Part shown: positions 1-9,024 of the stretch, piece after piece
How positions within the stretch are numbered: position 1 is the first letter of the stretch
How the letters are laid out: the number at the start of each line of letters is the position of its first letter
DNA from: Neobacillus piezotolerans
Lineage (GTDB): Bacteria; Bacillota; Bacilli; Bacillales; Cytobacillaceae
Length of the DNA stretch: 64,000 nucleotides
Direction: 5' to 3'
Assembly (NCBI RefSeq): GCF_003362805.1
Contig: NZ_QNQT01000001.1
Coordinates: 620,001 to 684,000 of the forward strand
Position numbers and translations under genes: made by a program
Notes under the pieces: generated by a model
What the model was told of the DNA's origin: nothing
What the model saw: only the letters and a program-made list of their open reading frames with translations
Database searches by the model: none

Positions 1-383
1 TAGCATTTAACCCTGGCGCAGATATGGAATCGAACGAAGCCGCGATGGCTGAAGCGATGGGCCATGTCAAGACCGGCCAAATCACTTTTGCGGTCCGGGA
101 TACGAACATCGACGGACTTGATATCGAAAAAGAAGATTTCATGGGCATCAACGAAGGGAAAATTGTCGTGAAGAGCAAGGAAAAAGTAGCGGCTGCCCAG
201 GAGCTGCTTGCGAAAATGCTGGATGATGAATCGGAAATCCTGACAATCCTTCAAGGCGAAGGCGTTTCCGAAGAGGAGACGGCGGCACTTGCTTCGTTTG
301 TAGAGGATAATTTCCCGGATGTCGAAATCGAAATCCATAATGGCGAACAGCCGCTTTACTCATTCATTTTCGCAATTGAATAA
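1..383 (+). CDS. fakA: Fatty acid kinase FakA (YloV), C-terminal part, cut by the window start
   Basis: Open from the first bases (frame starting at base 3) to a TAA at 383, giving about 126 residues. The sequence AFNPGADMESNEAAMAEA, then VKTGQITFAVRDT and a final YSFIFAIE, matches the C-terminal domain of B. subtilis YloV/FakA. FakA phosphorylates fatty acids bound to a FakB (DegV-like) partner so that they can enter phospholipid synthesis through PlsX/PlsY. The N-terminal Dak-type ATP-binding domain lies upstream of the window. The neighbours (sdaAB, recG, fapR, plsX) fit the usual Bacillus order. A strong terminator follows at 394-437, so this ends its transcription unit. Confidence 0.9.
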   Translation, partial: AFNPGADMESNEAAMAEAMGHVKTGQITFAVRDTNIDGLDIEKEDFMGINEGKIVVKSKEKVAAAQELLAKMLDDESEILTILQGEGVSEEETAALASFVEDNFPDVEIEIHNGEQPLYSFIFAIE

Positions 384-393
384 ACATTGACGA

Positions 394-437
394 AAAAGGC
401 ATTCAGCCAGTATTGGCGAATGCCTTTTCTTCTTTTT
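394..437 (+). terminator. Rho-independent terminator after fakA
   Basis: An 11-bp perfect stem (AAAAGGCATTC at 394-404 with GAATGCCTTTT at 418-428) carries an inner GCCA/TGGC pairing and is followed by TTTTCTTCTTTTT. Confidence 0.88.
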
Positions 438-462
438 ACCAGCCGCCATAAATAGAAACAAT

Positions 463-492
463 TTGTCAAAATACAATAATATTCGTTAAAAT
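463..492 (+). promoter_or_regulatory. Candidate SigA promoter for sdaAB-sdaAA-recG
   Basis: TTGTCA at 463-468 and TAAAAT at 487-492 are separated by 18 bp, just downstream of the fakA terminator and 60 bp before the sdaAB start. Read by eye only. Confidence 0.5.
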
Positions 493-551
493 AAAGGATA
501 AGGCTTTTTAGTATAAACGGGTTCGGCCCGAGCTGATAAGGGGAAGGGATC

Positions 552-1214
552 ATGAAATATAAAAGTGTATTTGATATAATCGGCCCGGTGATGATAGGGC
601 CGTCAAGTTCGCATACCGCAGGAGCGGCAAGGATTGGCCGTGTTGCCAGAAGCCTTTTTGGCAGGGAGCCGAAATGGGTGAACATTTCACTCTATGGTTC
701 TTTTGCAAAAACATACCGCGGACATGGCACCGATGTAGCCCTGATTGGCGGCCTGCTTGATTTTGATACGGATGATCCCAGGATTATCAAAGCGATTGAT
801 CTCGCGGAGGCAAAGGGAATCAAACTGAGATTCATAGAGGAAGACGCGGTGACGGACCACCCGAATACAGCAAGGGTCATCATCGGCGACGATAAGGGCG
901 AGCTTGAACTAGTCGGCATTTCAATCGGCGGGGGGAAAATAGAGATTACCGAGCTGAACGGCTTTGAATTGAAGCTTTCTGGGCACCATCCGGCCATCCT
1001 CGTTGTCCACAACGACAGATTCGGTGCGATTGCAAATGTTGCCAATGTCCTTGCGAGCCATCAGGTCAACATCGGCCATATGGAAGTTTCCAGGAAGGAA
1101 AAGGGGAAAATGGCTTTGATGACAATCGAGGTTGACCATAATATTGGGCAAGATATCCTTGATGAGATAGAAAAGCTGCCAAATATCCTGAAGGTAACAA
1201 AAATTGTCGACTAA
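552..1214 (+). CDS. sdaAB: L-serine dehydratase, iron-sulfur-dependent, beta subunit
   Basis: 220 residues starting at ATG 552, with a GGGAAGGGATC ribosome site just upstream. The N-terminal half has the serine dehydratase beta-domain sequence IGPVMIGPSSSHTAGA. The C-terminal part from about residue 148 (ILVVHNDRFGAIANVANV) is an ACT domain. With SdaAA it forms the [4Fe-4S] enzyme that deaminates L-serine to pyruvate and ammonia. sdaAA starts 42 bp downstream and recG overlaps that gene, so the three are probably co-transcribed. The two-subunit arrangement is the usual one in Bacillus. Confidence 0.93.
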   Translation: MKYKSVFDIIGPVMIGPSSSHTAGAARIGRVARSLFGREPKWVNISLYGSFAKTYRGHGTDVALIGGLLDFDTDDPRIIKAIDLAEAKGIKLRFIEEDAVTDHPNTARVIIGDDKGELELVGISIGGGKIEITELNGFELKLSGHHPAILVVHNDRFGAIANVANVLASHQVNIGHMEVSRKEKGKMALMTIEVDHNIGQDILDEIEKLPNILKVTKIVD

Positions 1215-1256
1215 AAATGTGTGAATAAATATAACACCAAAAAAGGGGGAAAGCGG

Positions 1257-2141
1257 ATGTTCCGTAATGTCGCTGAGCTGGTTGAACTGGCAACCAGCAG
1301 GAATACAAAAATATCGGAAATCATGATTGAACAGGAAATTGAAGTAACAGGGCGCACGAGGGAAGAAATCATCGCGATGATGGACCGTAACCTTCTGGTA
1401 ATGGAACAGGCAGTCGAGCGCGGCATCCAGGGGGTCAAATCCCATTCCGGGCTAACAGGCGGCGACGCGGTCCTTATGCAGGAATATATTAAAAAAGGTA
1501 ATTTTCTATCGGGTGAAACATTGCTTGACGCAGTGAGCAAGGCGGTTGCCACGAATGAAGTGAATGCCGCGATGGGGACTATATGCGCGACGCCGACCGC
1601 GGGTTCCGCGGGAGTTGTTCCTGGTACTTTATTTGCCGTGAAAAACAAGCTAAATCCAACGCGTGAACAAATGGTTTCGTTTTTGTTCACCTCTGGCGCG
1701 TTTGGCTTCGTGGTCGCGAATAACGCGTCAATTTCGGGCGCCGCGGGGGGCTGCCAGGCGGAAGTTGGTTCCGCTGCAGGGATGGCGGCAGCGGCACTCG
1801 TCGAGCTTGCGGGAGGAACACCTGAGCAGTGCGCCGAAGCAATGGCCATCACATTGAAAAATATGCTTGGGCTTGTCTGCGACCCAGTCGCTGGACTTGT
1901 TGAAGTACCATGTGTAAAACGTAACGCGATGGGGGCGGCAAACGCGATGGTAGCGGCCGATATGGCGCTAGCGGGAATTAAAAGCAGAATCCCGTGCGAT
2001 GAAGTAATCGACGCGATGTTTAAAATTGGCCAATCCATGCCGTCCGCACTAAGAGAAACAGCACAGGGAGGTCTGGCGGCGACTCCAACCGGTAGGGAAC
2101 TGGAAGCCAAAATCTTTGGAATCCCGCTTACAAAACAGTGA
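1257..2141 (+). CDS. sdaAA: L-serine dehydratase, iron-sulfur-dependent, alpha subunit
   Basis: 294 residues from ATG 1257. I chose this over an upstream GTG at 1221 because AAGGGGGAAAGCGG lies just before it and the protein then begins MFRNV as in B. subtilis. Conserved cysteines are visible in GTICATPTAGSAG (near residue 110), GGCQAEVGSA and LVCDPVAGLVEVPCVKR; cysteines of this family ligand the catalytic [4Fe-4S] cluster. It is the catalytic partner of SdaAB in L-serine to pyruvate conversion. Its TGA overlaps the GTG start of recG by 3 bases, suggesting translational coupling. Confidence 0.93.
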   Translation: MFRNVAELVELATSRNTKISEIMIEQEIEVTGRTREEIIAMMDRNLLVMEQAVERGIQGVKSHSGLTGGDAVLMQEYIKKGNFLSGETLLDAVSKAVATNEVNAAMGTICATPTAGSAGVVPGTLFAVKNKLNPTREQMVSFLFTSGAFGFVVANNASISGAAGGCQAEVGSAAGMAAAALVELAGGTPEQCAEAMAITLKNMLGLVCDPVAGLVEVPCVKRNAMGAANAMVAADMALAGIKSRIPCDEVIDAMFKIGQSMPSALRETAQGGLAATPTGRELEAKIFGIPLTKQ

Positions 2142-4186
2142 ATACAAATCTCATGCAATCAGTAAAAGTCCTAAAAGGAATAGGCGATGAAACAGCAGAG
2201 CTTCTGGCAGATATGAACATTGTTACGATCAAGGATTTGCTCGAACATTTCCCATACCGCTACGAAGATTACAGGCTGCGCGACCTGGCTGATGTGAAGC
2301 ATGATGAGAGAATAACCGTGGAGGGGAAGGTTCATAGCGAGCCTTCCCTTGCCCGTTTTGGAAAAAACAAATCCCGGATGACGGTACGCCTGCTTGTCGG
2401 GCGGTACCTCGTCCAGGCCATCATCTTCAATCAGCCATATTTGAAAGGCAAAATTAAAATAAGTGAAACAGTTACAGTTACCGGAAAATGGGACCAGCAC
2501 CGTATGGCGATAACCGTATCGGAAATGCATTTTGGTGAAAACAGGGCCGGGAAGATGTTTGAACCGGTTTATGCGCTGCGGGGCAGCTTGACGATGAAGA
2601 GCATGCGCAAATACATTGCCCAGGCGTTCAACCTATATGGGAAAGACATTGAAGAAACCTTGCCAGAGGGGTTAATCGCGAAATACAGGCTTCCAGACAG
2701 GCGAGACGCTTTAAAAATCATGCATTTCCCCGATTTGCCGGAAGATGTGAAGAAGGCGAGAAGGCGGTTTGTTTATGAAGAATTCCTCGCCTTCCAGCTT
2801 AAAATGCAAGCTCTTAGGAAGCTTGAAAGGGAGCAGTCCCCCGGCATCGTCCAAAATTACGACCTGGCTAAGCTAAAGGCGTTCATCGATGCATTGCCGT
2901 TTCCGCTGACAGGGGCGCAAAAGAGGGTTGTAAATGAAATCCTCACAGATATGAAATCGCCGTACAGGATGAATCGGCTTCTGCAAGGGGATGTAGGTTC
3001 AGGCAAGACGGTCGTTGCGGCTATTGGCCTGTATGCGTCCGTTACGTCGGGAAGGCAAGGGGCCCTTATGGTCCCGACCGAAATCCTCGCTGAACAGCAT
3101 GCCGCTTCGCTTAAAGAACTATTTGGCCCAAATGGGGTCAGGTGCGAACTTTTGACAAGCTCAGTAAAAGGTAAGGCGCGAAAGGAGATCCTTGCTGCCC
3201 TCGCCGCCGGGGAAGTTGACATCCTGATCGGGACGCACGCCCTAATCCAGGAGGAGGTCGCATTTCACCGGCTTGGGTTTGTCATAACCGATGAGCAGCA
3301 CCGGTTTGGTGTCGAGCAGCGCCGTGTCCTAAGGGAAAAAGGTGAAAATCCCGATGTCCTGTTCATGACGGCGACGCCCATACCACGAACGCTTGCCATT
3401 ACAGTTTTTGGGGAAATGGATGTTTCCGTCATTGACGAAATGCCGGCGGGAAGGAAAACGATTGAAACGTATTGGGCGAGGGAGGATATGCTCGACAGGG
3501 TGCTGGCGTTCATGGAAAAAGAATTGCGCAAGGGGCGGCAGGCATATGTCATCTGCCCCCTGATTGAAGAATCCGATAAACTGGATGTCCAGAACGCCAT
3601 CGATGTCCACGCTTCCCTCACGCACTATTTCCAAGACCGCTTCACAGCAGGGCTCATGCACGGCCGTCTGCATTCTTCCGAAAAGGAGGAAGTGATGCGT
3701 GCCTTCGCGGCGAATGAAATCCAGGTTCTTGTTTCAACCACCGTCGTCGAGGTTGGCGTTAACGTCCCAAATGCCACAGTGATGGTCATTTACGACGCGG
3801 AGCGATTCGGCCTCGCTCAGCTTCACCAGCTAAGGGGCAGGGTCGGAAGGGGAAGCGACCAATCCTACTGCATCCTCCTAGCCGAACCGAAATCAGAAGT
3901 GGGTAAGGAACGGATGAAGATTATGACCGAAACGAACGATGGATTTGTTGTCAGTGAAAAGGACCTTGAATTAAGGGGGCCGGGAGACTTTTTCGGGAAA
4001 AAGCAGAGCGGGATTCCGGACTTCAAAGTTGCCGATATGGTCCATGATTACCGTGCCCTTGAAACGGCTAGGGAAGACGCGGCAAAGCTTGTCCAGTCAA
4101 GGGCATTTTGGGAATCACCCGAGTATGCCAGCCTCCGGGAAGGGCTGATTGAAGCCGGCATTCTTACAGGGGAGAAGCTGGATTGA
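2138..4186 (+). CDS. recG: ATP-dependent DNA helicase RecG
   Basis: 682 residues from GTG 2138, overlapping the sdaAA stop; this start gives the same length as I recall for B. subtilis RecG. An N-terminal wedge/OB region (to about 160) precedes a superfamily 2 helicase core: Walker A GDVGSGKT near residue 284, GTHAL, DEQHRFG near 385, MTATPIPRT, and motif VI QLRGRVGR. The C-terminal ELRGPGDFFG region is typical of RecG. RecG remodels stalled forks and branches Holliday junctions. No good Shine-Dalgarno precedes the start, which fits coupling to sdaAA. An ATG at 2153 is an alternative start. Confidence 0.95.
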   Translation: MNTNLMQSVKVLKGIGDETAELLADMNIVTIKDLLEHFPYRYEDYRLRDLADVKHDERITVEGKVHSEPSLARFGKNKSRMTVRLLVGRYLVQAIIFNQPYLKGKIKISETVTVTGKWDQHRMAITVSEMHFGENRAGKMFEPVYALRGSLTMKSMRKYIAQAFNLYGKDIEETLPEGLIAKYRLPDRRDALKIMHFPDLPEDVKKARRRFVYEEFLAFQLKMQALRKLEREQSPGIVQNYDLAKLKAFIDALPFPLTGAQKRVVNEILTDMKSPYRMNRLLQGDVGSGKTVVAAIGLYASVTSGRQGALMVPTEILAEQHAASLKELFGPNGVRCELLTSSVKGKARKEILAALAAGEVDILIGTHALIQEEVAFHRLGFVITDEQHRFGVEQRRVLREKGENPDVLFMTATPIPRTLAITVFGEMDVSVIDEMPAGRKTIETYWAREDMLDRVLAFMEKELRKGRQAYVICPLIEESDKLDVQNAIDVHASLTHYFQDRFTAGLMHGRLHSSEKEEVMRAFAANEIQVLVSTTVVEVGVNVPNATVMVIYDAERFGLAQLHQLRGRVGRGSDQSYCILLAEPKSEVGKERMKIMTETNDGFVVSEKDLELRGPGDFFGKKQSGIPDFKVADMVHDYRALETAREDAAKLVQSRAFWESPEYASLREGLIEAGILTGEKLD

Positions 4187-4211
4187 TCCCCTGCAAGCTA
4201 GATAATTACTC

Positions 4212-4240
4212 TTGCAATCTGGATATCTAACTTTTATACT
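4212..4240 (+). promoter_or_regulatory. SigA-type promoter of the fapR-plsX-fabD-fabG operon
   Basis: TTGCAA at 4212-4217 and TATACT at 4235-4240 have the ideal 17-bp spacing. The promoter lies 26 bp after the recG stop and directly upstream of the FapR operator. Confidence 0.75.
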
Positions 4241-4244
4241 ACTG

Positions 4245-4261
4245 TTAGTACCTAGTCATAA
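4245..4261 (+). promoter_or_regulatory. FapR operator (fapO)
   Basis: TTAGTACCTAGTCATAA at 4245-4261 matches the known fapO pattern (TTAGTACC followed by a degenerate inverted half). It starts 5 bp after the -10 box, so it would cover the transcription start. FapR is known to repress lipid genes from such sites and to release them on binding malonyl-CoA; here it would autoregulate its own operon. Confidence 0.78.
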
Positions 4262-4282
4262 GAGCAAATGGCGGTGGATGCG

Positions 4283-4879
4283 ATGAAGCGAAACAAAAAG
4301 GAACGCCAGCGTGAACTGGTGTTGACAATAAAAGAAAATCCATTTATAACCGACGAGGAATTGGCTGAGCTATTCTCGGTCAGCGTCCAGACAATCCGGC
4401 TTGACCGCCTTGAACTGTCCATTCCAGAACTGAGGGAACGGATCAAGAACGTGGCTGAAAAAAAGTTCGAGGATGAAGTGCGGTCCTTGCCGATTGATGA
4501 AGTAATTGGGGATATTATCGATATTGAATTGGACCATAGCGCCATTTCCATTTTGGATATAAAAAAGGAGCATGTGTTCAAGCGGAACAGGATTGCCCGA
4601 GGCCATCACTTGTTCGCCCAGGCCAATTCGCTCGCGGTAGCGGTCATCAACGATGAACTCGCGCTGACTGCGAAATCCGGGCTTCAGTTTAAAAGGTCCG
4701 TGCATGAAGGCGAGAGGGTTATCGCAAAAGCTAAGGTAACCCGGATTGATAATGAGCACGACAGAACATTTGTTGAAGTGACAAGTTATGTGAATAATGA
4801 GCCTGTGTTCATCGGGGAATTTGAAATGTTCCGCTCAAATAAAAGCAGAGGTGGCAATACGGATGAGGCTGGCAATTGA
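4283..4879 (+). CDS. fapR: Transcription factor FapR, lipid synthesis repressor
   Basis: 198 residues from ATG 4283, preceded by GGCGGTGG and giving MKRNKKERQ as in B. subtilis; an in-frame ATG at 4268 has a poor ribosome site. The N-terminal 60 residues form a DeoR-like helix-turn-helix ([22 protein letters not shown] is the recognition region, nt 4343-4408). The rest is a hot-dog effector domain ([18 protein letters not shown]) that binds malonyl-CoA. FapR represses fatty-acid and phospholipid genes when malonyl-CoA is low. A fapO-like site sits in its own promoter. The end overlaps plsX by 17 bp. Confidence 0.94.
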   Translation: MKRNKKERQRELVLTIKENPFITDEELAELFSVSVQTIRLDRLELSIPELRERIKNVAEKKFEDEVRSLPIDEVIGDIIDIELDHSAISILDIKKEHVFKRNRIARGHHLFAQANSLAVAVINDELALTAKSGLQFKRSVHEGERVIAKAKVTRIDNEHDRTFVEVTSYVNNEPVFIGEFEMFRSNKSRGGNTDEAGN

Positions 4880-5867
4880 CGCAATGGGCGGCGACCATGC
4901 TCCGAAGGAAATCGTCCTTGGAGCGGTTAAGGCGGCCGACACATATAAAGACATCGAAATCCTGCTAGTCGGCGATGAAGCGAAAATCAGGGAAACATTC
5001 ACCGGGCATGATAGGATTTCGATTCTCCATACCGATGAAGTTATTCTTGCAACGGATGAGCCGGTCAGGGCGGTAAGGCGCAAAAAGAATGCTTCCATGG
5101 TCCTTGCGGCAAGGCAAGTTTCCGAAGGAGCCGCGGACGCCTGCATTTCCGCCGGGAATACAGGGGCGCTGATGGCGTCCGGGCTGTTTGTGGTTGGACG
5201 GATTGATGGGATTGACAGGCCCGCCCTTGCGCCGACCCTGCCGACGATTGGCGGGGAAGGATTCCTGCTTCTCGATGTAGGCGCGAACGTGGATGCTAAG
5301 CCGGAGCATTTGTTCCAATACGCGTTGATGGGTTCCGTTTACTCTAATAAGGTCCGCGGAATCGCGAACCCACGGGTGGGTCTTCTCAACATCGGGACGG
5401 AGGAAAAGAAAGGGAACGATCTGACAAAGGAAGCATTCACCCTTTTAAAAGAATCCAACCTGAATTTTGTCGGAAATGTCGAAGCGAGGGATTTGCTGAA
5501 TGGCGTGGCCGATGTTGTCGTCACGGACGGCTTTACCGGGAACATGGTATTGAAAACCGTGGAAGGCACGGCAATGTCCGTTTTCAAAATGCTGAAAGGC
5601 GCGCTTACGTCAAGCCTTAAAAGCAAGCTGGCCGCAGCCGTCCTAAAGCCCGACCTGAAAGTTTTAAAAAATCAGATGGATTATTCGGAATACGGCGGCG
5701 CCGCTTTATTCGGATTAAAAGCTCCGGTTATTAAGGCGCATGGATCATCAAATGCACAGGCGCTGTTCAGCGCGATCCGCCAAACAAGGGAAATGGTTGC
5801 AAACGATGTTACCGGACTAATCAAACAATCGGCAGAACGCGCAAAGCTGGCCGATAAAGAATCTTAA
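4863..5867 (+). CDS. plsX: Phosphate acyltransferase PlsX
   Basis: 334 residues from ATG 4863, with AGAGGTGG upstream and [14 protein letters not shown] as the family N-terminus; the open frame extends further upstream but only inside fapR. Family motifs include [38 protein letters not shown] and YGGAALFGL. PlsX makes acyl-phosphate from acyl-ACP and inorganic phosphate, the donor for PlsY in the first step of phosphatidic acid synthesis. FapR-controlled, and followed by fabD 16 bp downstream. Confidence 0.95.
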   Translation: MRLAIDAMGGDHAPKEIVLGAVKAADTYKDIEILLVGDEAKIRETFTGHDRISILHTDEVILATDEPVRAVRRKKNASMVLAARQVSEGAADACISAGNTGALMASGLFVVGRIDGIDRPALAPTLPTIGGEGFLLLDVGANVDAKPEHLFQYALMGSVYSNKVRGIANPRVGLLNIGTEEKKGNDLTKEAFTLLKESNLNFVGNVEARDLLNGVADVVVTDGFTGNMVLKTVEGTAMSVFKMLKGALTSSLKSKLAAAVLKPDLKVLKNQMDYSEYGGAALFGLKAPVIKAHGSSNAQALFSAIRQTREMVANDVTGLIKQSAERAKLADKES

Positions 5868-5883
5868 TGTAAGAGGTGCTTCA

Positions 5884-6828
5884 ATGGGAAAAATCGCATT
5901 TATCTTTCCTGGGCAGGGGTCCCAAACCGTCGGGATGGGCAAAGAACTTGCCGGGAATCATGGAAGAAGCAGGGCTCTATTTGAAAAAGCGGATGAACTT
6001 TTAGGTTATGGTTTGTCGGATATCATGTTTGAAGGTCCCCAGGAAACGTTGACGAAAACGGTCAACACCCAACCCGCTTTGCTGACAATCAGCACTGCGC
6101 TCCTGGAATTATTCAAGGAATCCGGCATCAAGGCCGATTATGCCGCGGGACACAGCCTCGGTGAATATTCCGCCCTTGTCGCGGCGGGCGCACTTTCTTT
6201 TGAAGAGGGTGTCTGCATTGTAAGGAAACGGGGAGAGTTCATGGAGGAAGCCGTTCCCGATGGTATCGGAACAATGGCCGCGGTACTTGGCCTTGAACGG
6301 GGCATTCTCGCGGAAGCGGCCGCAGCCGTTACTGCCGAGGGTTATCCGGTCCAACTCGCGAATATTAATTGCCCTGGACAAATTGTCATTTCCGGCACCG
6401 TGGAAGGCGTTAGGCAGGCCGGCGAAAAAGCGAAGGAAGCAGGAGCCAAAAGGGTCATTCAACTGGATGTAAGCGGTCCGTTTCATTCGAGCTTGATGGA
6501 ACCCGCGGCGCAAAAACTAAGAGATGTACTTAATGGCGCGCAAATCCGGGATGCATCCGTCGCGGTAATCGCAAATGCCGATGCAATGCCAATGGAAGAT
6601 GCGGATACAATCAAGGCGAATTTAGTGAAGCAGCTATACTCCCCTGTATTATGGGAAGATTCCGTCCGGAAAATGATTGAATTAGGCGTCGATACGTTCA
6701 TCGAGTTCGGCCCTGGCAAGGTGCTCGGCGGGCTTGTGAAAAAAATCAGCCGGGAAGTGAAAATCTATTCTGTTTCCGATGAACAGAGCTGCATGGAGAC
6801 TATTGCCGCCCTTAAGGAGGAAAAATAA
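5884..6828 (+). CDS. fabD: Malonyl-CoA:ACP transacylase FabD
   Basis: 314 residues from ATG 5884 with GAGGTG upstream. The N-terminal FPGQGSQ and the nucleophile motif [10 protein letters not shown] (Ser about residue 91) are present, with the catalytic His in GPFHSSLM. FabD moves malonyl from CoA to acyl carrier protein, feeding chain elongation. The TAA overlaps the fabG ATG by one base (TAATG), so translation is likely coupled. Confidence 0.95.
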   Translation: MGKIAFIFPGQGSQTVGMGKELAGNHGRSRALFEKADELLGYGLSDIMFEGPQETLTKTVNTQPALLTISTALLELFKESGIKADYAAGHSLGEYSALVAAGALSFEEGVCIVRKRGEFMEEAVPDGIGTMAAVLGLERGILAEAAAAVTAEGYPVQLANINCPGQIVISGTVEGVRQAGEKAKEAGAKRVIQLDVSGPFHSSLMEPAAQKLRDVLNGAQIRDASVAVIANADAMPMEDADTIKANLVKQLYSPVLWEDSVRKMIELGVDTFIEFGPGKVLGGLVKKISREVKIYSVSDEQSCMETIAALKEEK

Positions 6829-7571
6829 TGAAGTTTGAAGGAAAAGCGGCGCTTGTTACGGGCGCGTCTAGGGGAATTGGCAGGGAAATCGCCCTTGAGC
6901 TTGCAAGGCAAGGCGCGAATGTTGCCATCAACTTCGCGGGCAGCGAAGCAAGAGCGAATGAAGTTGCCGAGGACATCAAAGCAATGGGACGCGAAGCCTT
7001 TGCGATTCAGGGTGATGTTTCCAACCCGGACGCCGTTTCAGCCATGGTCAAAGAAACAATCGACCGGTTTGGCTCCCTTGATATTCTCGTCAACAACGCG
7101 GGCATTACACGGGACAACCTCCTGATGAGGATGAAGGAATCCGAATGGGATGATGTTATTAATATCAACCTTAAAGGCGTATTCCTGTGCACGAAAGCCG
7201 TGACCCGGCAGATGATGAAGCAGCGAAGCGGCCGCATCATCAATATCGCCTCGATTGTCGGGGTAAGCGGGAATCCTGGGCAAGCTAATTATGTGGCTGC
7301 GAAGGCGGGAGTGATTGGCCTAACCAAAACGGCGGCTAAAGAATTGTCTTCGCGGAACATTAATGTTAACGCGATTGCCCCAGGTTTCATCACGACGGAC
7401 ATGACCGACAAATTAACCGAGGACGTCAAGGCGGAAATGCTGAAGCAAATCCCGCTTGCCCGCTTCGGGGAACCGTCCGATATCGCGAAGGCGGTTGTGT
7501 TCCTGGCCTCTGATGATTCTTCCTATATGACCGGGCAAACGCTTCATATTGATGGCGGAATGGTTATGTAA
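6828..7571 (+). CDS. fabG: 3-oxoacyl-[acyl-carrier-protein] reductase FabG
   Basis: 247 residues from ATG 6828 with AAGGAGG upstream. A classical short-chain dehydrogenase: NADP-binding TGASRGIG near the N-terminus, the NNAG motif, catalytic Ser in NIASIVG, and YVAAK for the Tyr/Lys pair. It reduces 3-oxoacyl-ACP in fatty-acid elongation. In B. subtilis acpP follows closely; here the two are separated by a 317-bp structured intergenic insert. Confidence 0.95.
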   Translation: MKFEGKAALVTGASRGIGREIALELARQGANVAINFAGSEARANEVAEDIKAMGREAFAIQGDVSNPDAVSAMVKETIDRFGSLDILVNNAGITRDNLLMRMKESEWDDVININLKGVFLCTKAVTRQMMKQRSGRIINIASIVGVSGNPGQANYVAAKAGVIGLTKTAAKELSSRNINVNAIAPGFITTDMTDKLTEDVKAEMLKQIPLARFGEPSDIAKAVVFLASDDSSYMTGQTLHIDGGMVM

Positions 7572-7573
7572 AA

Positions 7574-7840
7574 CCACTAGCGGGAACACCGCCCGCTAAT
7601 GGAAGTTTCGCTTTTCCCCACCTTAACGGGCAGTAGGATTCCCTAGAGGGAATCAACTGCCCCTAAAGGTCCGATTGGCGAGATACAGTGAAACTTACCG
7701 CTGTGTACTTCAGCGGTTTAGTTGAACCAATCGGGTTCGTACTGTCCGCTTATAATCTTCACGAAGGGAAGATTTTAGCGGCAGTAGAACGGGGACTAAC
7801 CATTAGCGGGAACACCATCCGCTAATGGAAGTTTCGCTTT
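7574..7840 (+). repeat. Structured palindromic element between fabG and acpP
   Basis: No gene is visible between 7572 and 7888. Two 41-bp copies of one palindromic unit (7574-7614 and 7800-7840, differing at three positions) flank about 185 bp. Each unit folds into a 10-11-bp hairpin around TAGCGG and CCGCTA. Between them are three further hairpins: 7628-7662 (GGGCAGT/ACTGCCC with GATTCCC/GGGAATC), 7671-7734 (CCGATTGG/CCAATCGG with inner CCGCTG/CAGCGG) and 7741-7784 (CCGCT/AGCGG with AATCTTC/GAAGATT). CCCC at 7617-7620 could pair with GGGG at 7791-7794 and close the whole. It looks like a mobile palindromic repeat or a structured RNA; no name is recognised. Confidence 0.7.
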
Positions 7841-7866
7841 ATTCCTTCGGGGAAATACTCTATAAT
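7838..7866 (+). promoter_or_regulatory. Candidate promoter for acpP
   Basis: TATAAT at 7861-7866 is a perfect -10 box, 23 bp before the acpP start. A weak TTTATT -35 at 7838-7843 gives 17-bp spacing and overlaps the end of the upstream repeat unit. The predicted transcript would start almost at the ribosome site. Confidence 0.5.
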
Positions 7867-7888
7867 AGCTTGAGGGGAGGTGACAAGC

Positions 7889-8122
7889 ATGGCAGAAGTA
7901 TTAGAACGCGTTACAAAGATTATCGTGGATCGCCTTGGTGTTGACGAATCCCAGGTTACACTTGAAGCTTCCTTCAAGGATGATCTTGGCGCTGATTCCC
8001 TTGATGTAGTTGAACTTGTTATGGAATTGGAAGATGAGTTCGATATGGAGATTTCTGACGATGATGCTGAGAAAATCGGCACAGTAGGAGATGCTGTTAA
8101 CTACATAAATAGCAAAAATTAA
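7889..8122 (+). CDS. acpP: Acyl carrier protein
   Basis: 77 residues from ATG 7889, preceded by GGGGAGGTGA; this start gives [18 protein letters not shown], as in B. subtilis AcpA. The motif [14 protein letters not shown] contains Ser37, which carries the 4'-phosphopantetheine arm. It shuttles acyl intermediates for FabD and FabG and donates acyl groups to PlsX. It has its own candidate promoter, and a terminator at 8138-8165 ends the unit. Confidence 0.96.
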   Translation: MAEVLERVTKIIVDRLGVDESQVTLEASFKDDLGADSLDVVELVMELEDEFDMEISDDDAEKIGTVGDAVNYINSKN

Positions 8123-8137
8123 TCGCAGGTTTCTCGG

Positions 8138-8165
8138 GCTCCGTTTTCAAACGGAGCTTTCTTCT
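8138..8165 (+). terminator. Rho-independent terminator after acpP
   Basis: GCTCCGTTT at 8138-8146 and AAACGGAGC at 8149-8157 form a stem whose inner pairs open to give a normal loop, followed by TTTCTTCT. Confidence 0.85.
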
Positions 8166-8238
8166 GTATTATAGAACTACCCGAGGTTTTCCTTTCATGT
8201 ATGGATGGCCAAAGAAAGAAGGAGCATGGTGAAGATTT

Positions 8239-8982
8239 ATGCGCAAAAACTATAAGGATAAAGAGGCTGCGGTGAATCGCGCAAAAGAAAATTTATTTAA
8301 AGAATTCCAGTCCCGGATTGGCATTCAATTTACGGATGAGAAGCTGCTTAAACAGGCCTTTACACATTCATCTTATGTAAATGAGCATCGCAGGAAGCCT
8401 TTTGAAGACAATGAAAGGCTTGAATTCCTTGGTGACGCAGTCCTTGAATTGACCGTTTCAAAGTTCCTTTTTAAAAAATATCCAATGATGAGCGAAGGGG
8501 AGCTGACAAAGCTCCGCGCGGCGATTGTCTGTGAGCCGTCCTTGGTGTCTTTTGCAAATGAACTTTCATTCGGCAAGCTGATATTACTCGGAAAAGGCGA
8601 GGAAATGACCGGAGGCCGTACCCGCCCGGCATTGCTCGCGGATGTATTCGAGGCGTTTATCGGCGCGCTTTATTTGGATCAAGGGTTGGAGCCAGTAGTC
8701 GATTTTCTTGAAAAAACGATTTTTCCAAAAATAAATTCCGGCGCGTTTTCCCATGTTATGGACTTTAAAAGCCAGCTCCAGGAATATGTGCAGAGGGACG
8801 GCGCCGGAACGATCGAGTACAAGGTGCTCCAGGAAAAGGGCCCTGCCCACAACAGGGAATTTGTCTCCAGGGTTTCCCTGAATGGGGAGGAGCTCGGTGT
8901 CGGTACTGGCCGTTCCAAGAAGGAAGCGGAACAGTTGGCAGCTCAAAAGGCGCTTTCACGGCTTAAGCCGGAAGACAGTTAA
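8239..8982 (+). CDS. rnc: Ribonuclease III
   Basis: 247 residues from ATG 8239 with AAGGAG upstream. The catalytic signature [13 protein letters not shown] lies near residues 59-71, and a second acidic cluster ([15 protein letters not shown]) completes the RNase III domain. A double-stranded RNA binding domain starts near residue 174 ([10 protein letters not shown]) and runs to the end. It cleaves double-stranded RNA, including rRNA precursors and small cytoplasmic RNA. smc follows 42 bp downstream and ftsY after that, the usual rnc-smc-ftsY order. Confidence 0.95.
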   Translation: MRKNYKDKEAAVNRAKENLFKEFQSRIGIQFTDEKLLKQAFTHSSYVNEHRRKPFEDNERLEFLGDAVLELTVSKFLFKKYPMMSEGELTKLRAAIVCEPSLVSFANELSFGKLILLGKGEEMTGGRTRPALLADVFEAFIGALYLDQGLEPVVDFLEKTIFPKINSGAFSHVMDFKSQLQEYVQRDGAGTIEYKVLQEKGPAHNREFVSRVSLNGEELGVGTGRSKKEAEQLAAQKALSRLKPEDS

Positions 8983-9024
8983 AAAAACGGGAAAACCGGC
9001 AATTGTTAGAGGAGGAAACAGGCA

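Noticed and set aside
1211-2158. Long minus-strand reading frame opposite sdaAA
   Set aside because: A shadow of the conserved sdaAA gene: no ribosome site, low-complexity Ser/Ala-rich product, while the + strand matches a known family end to end.
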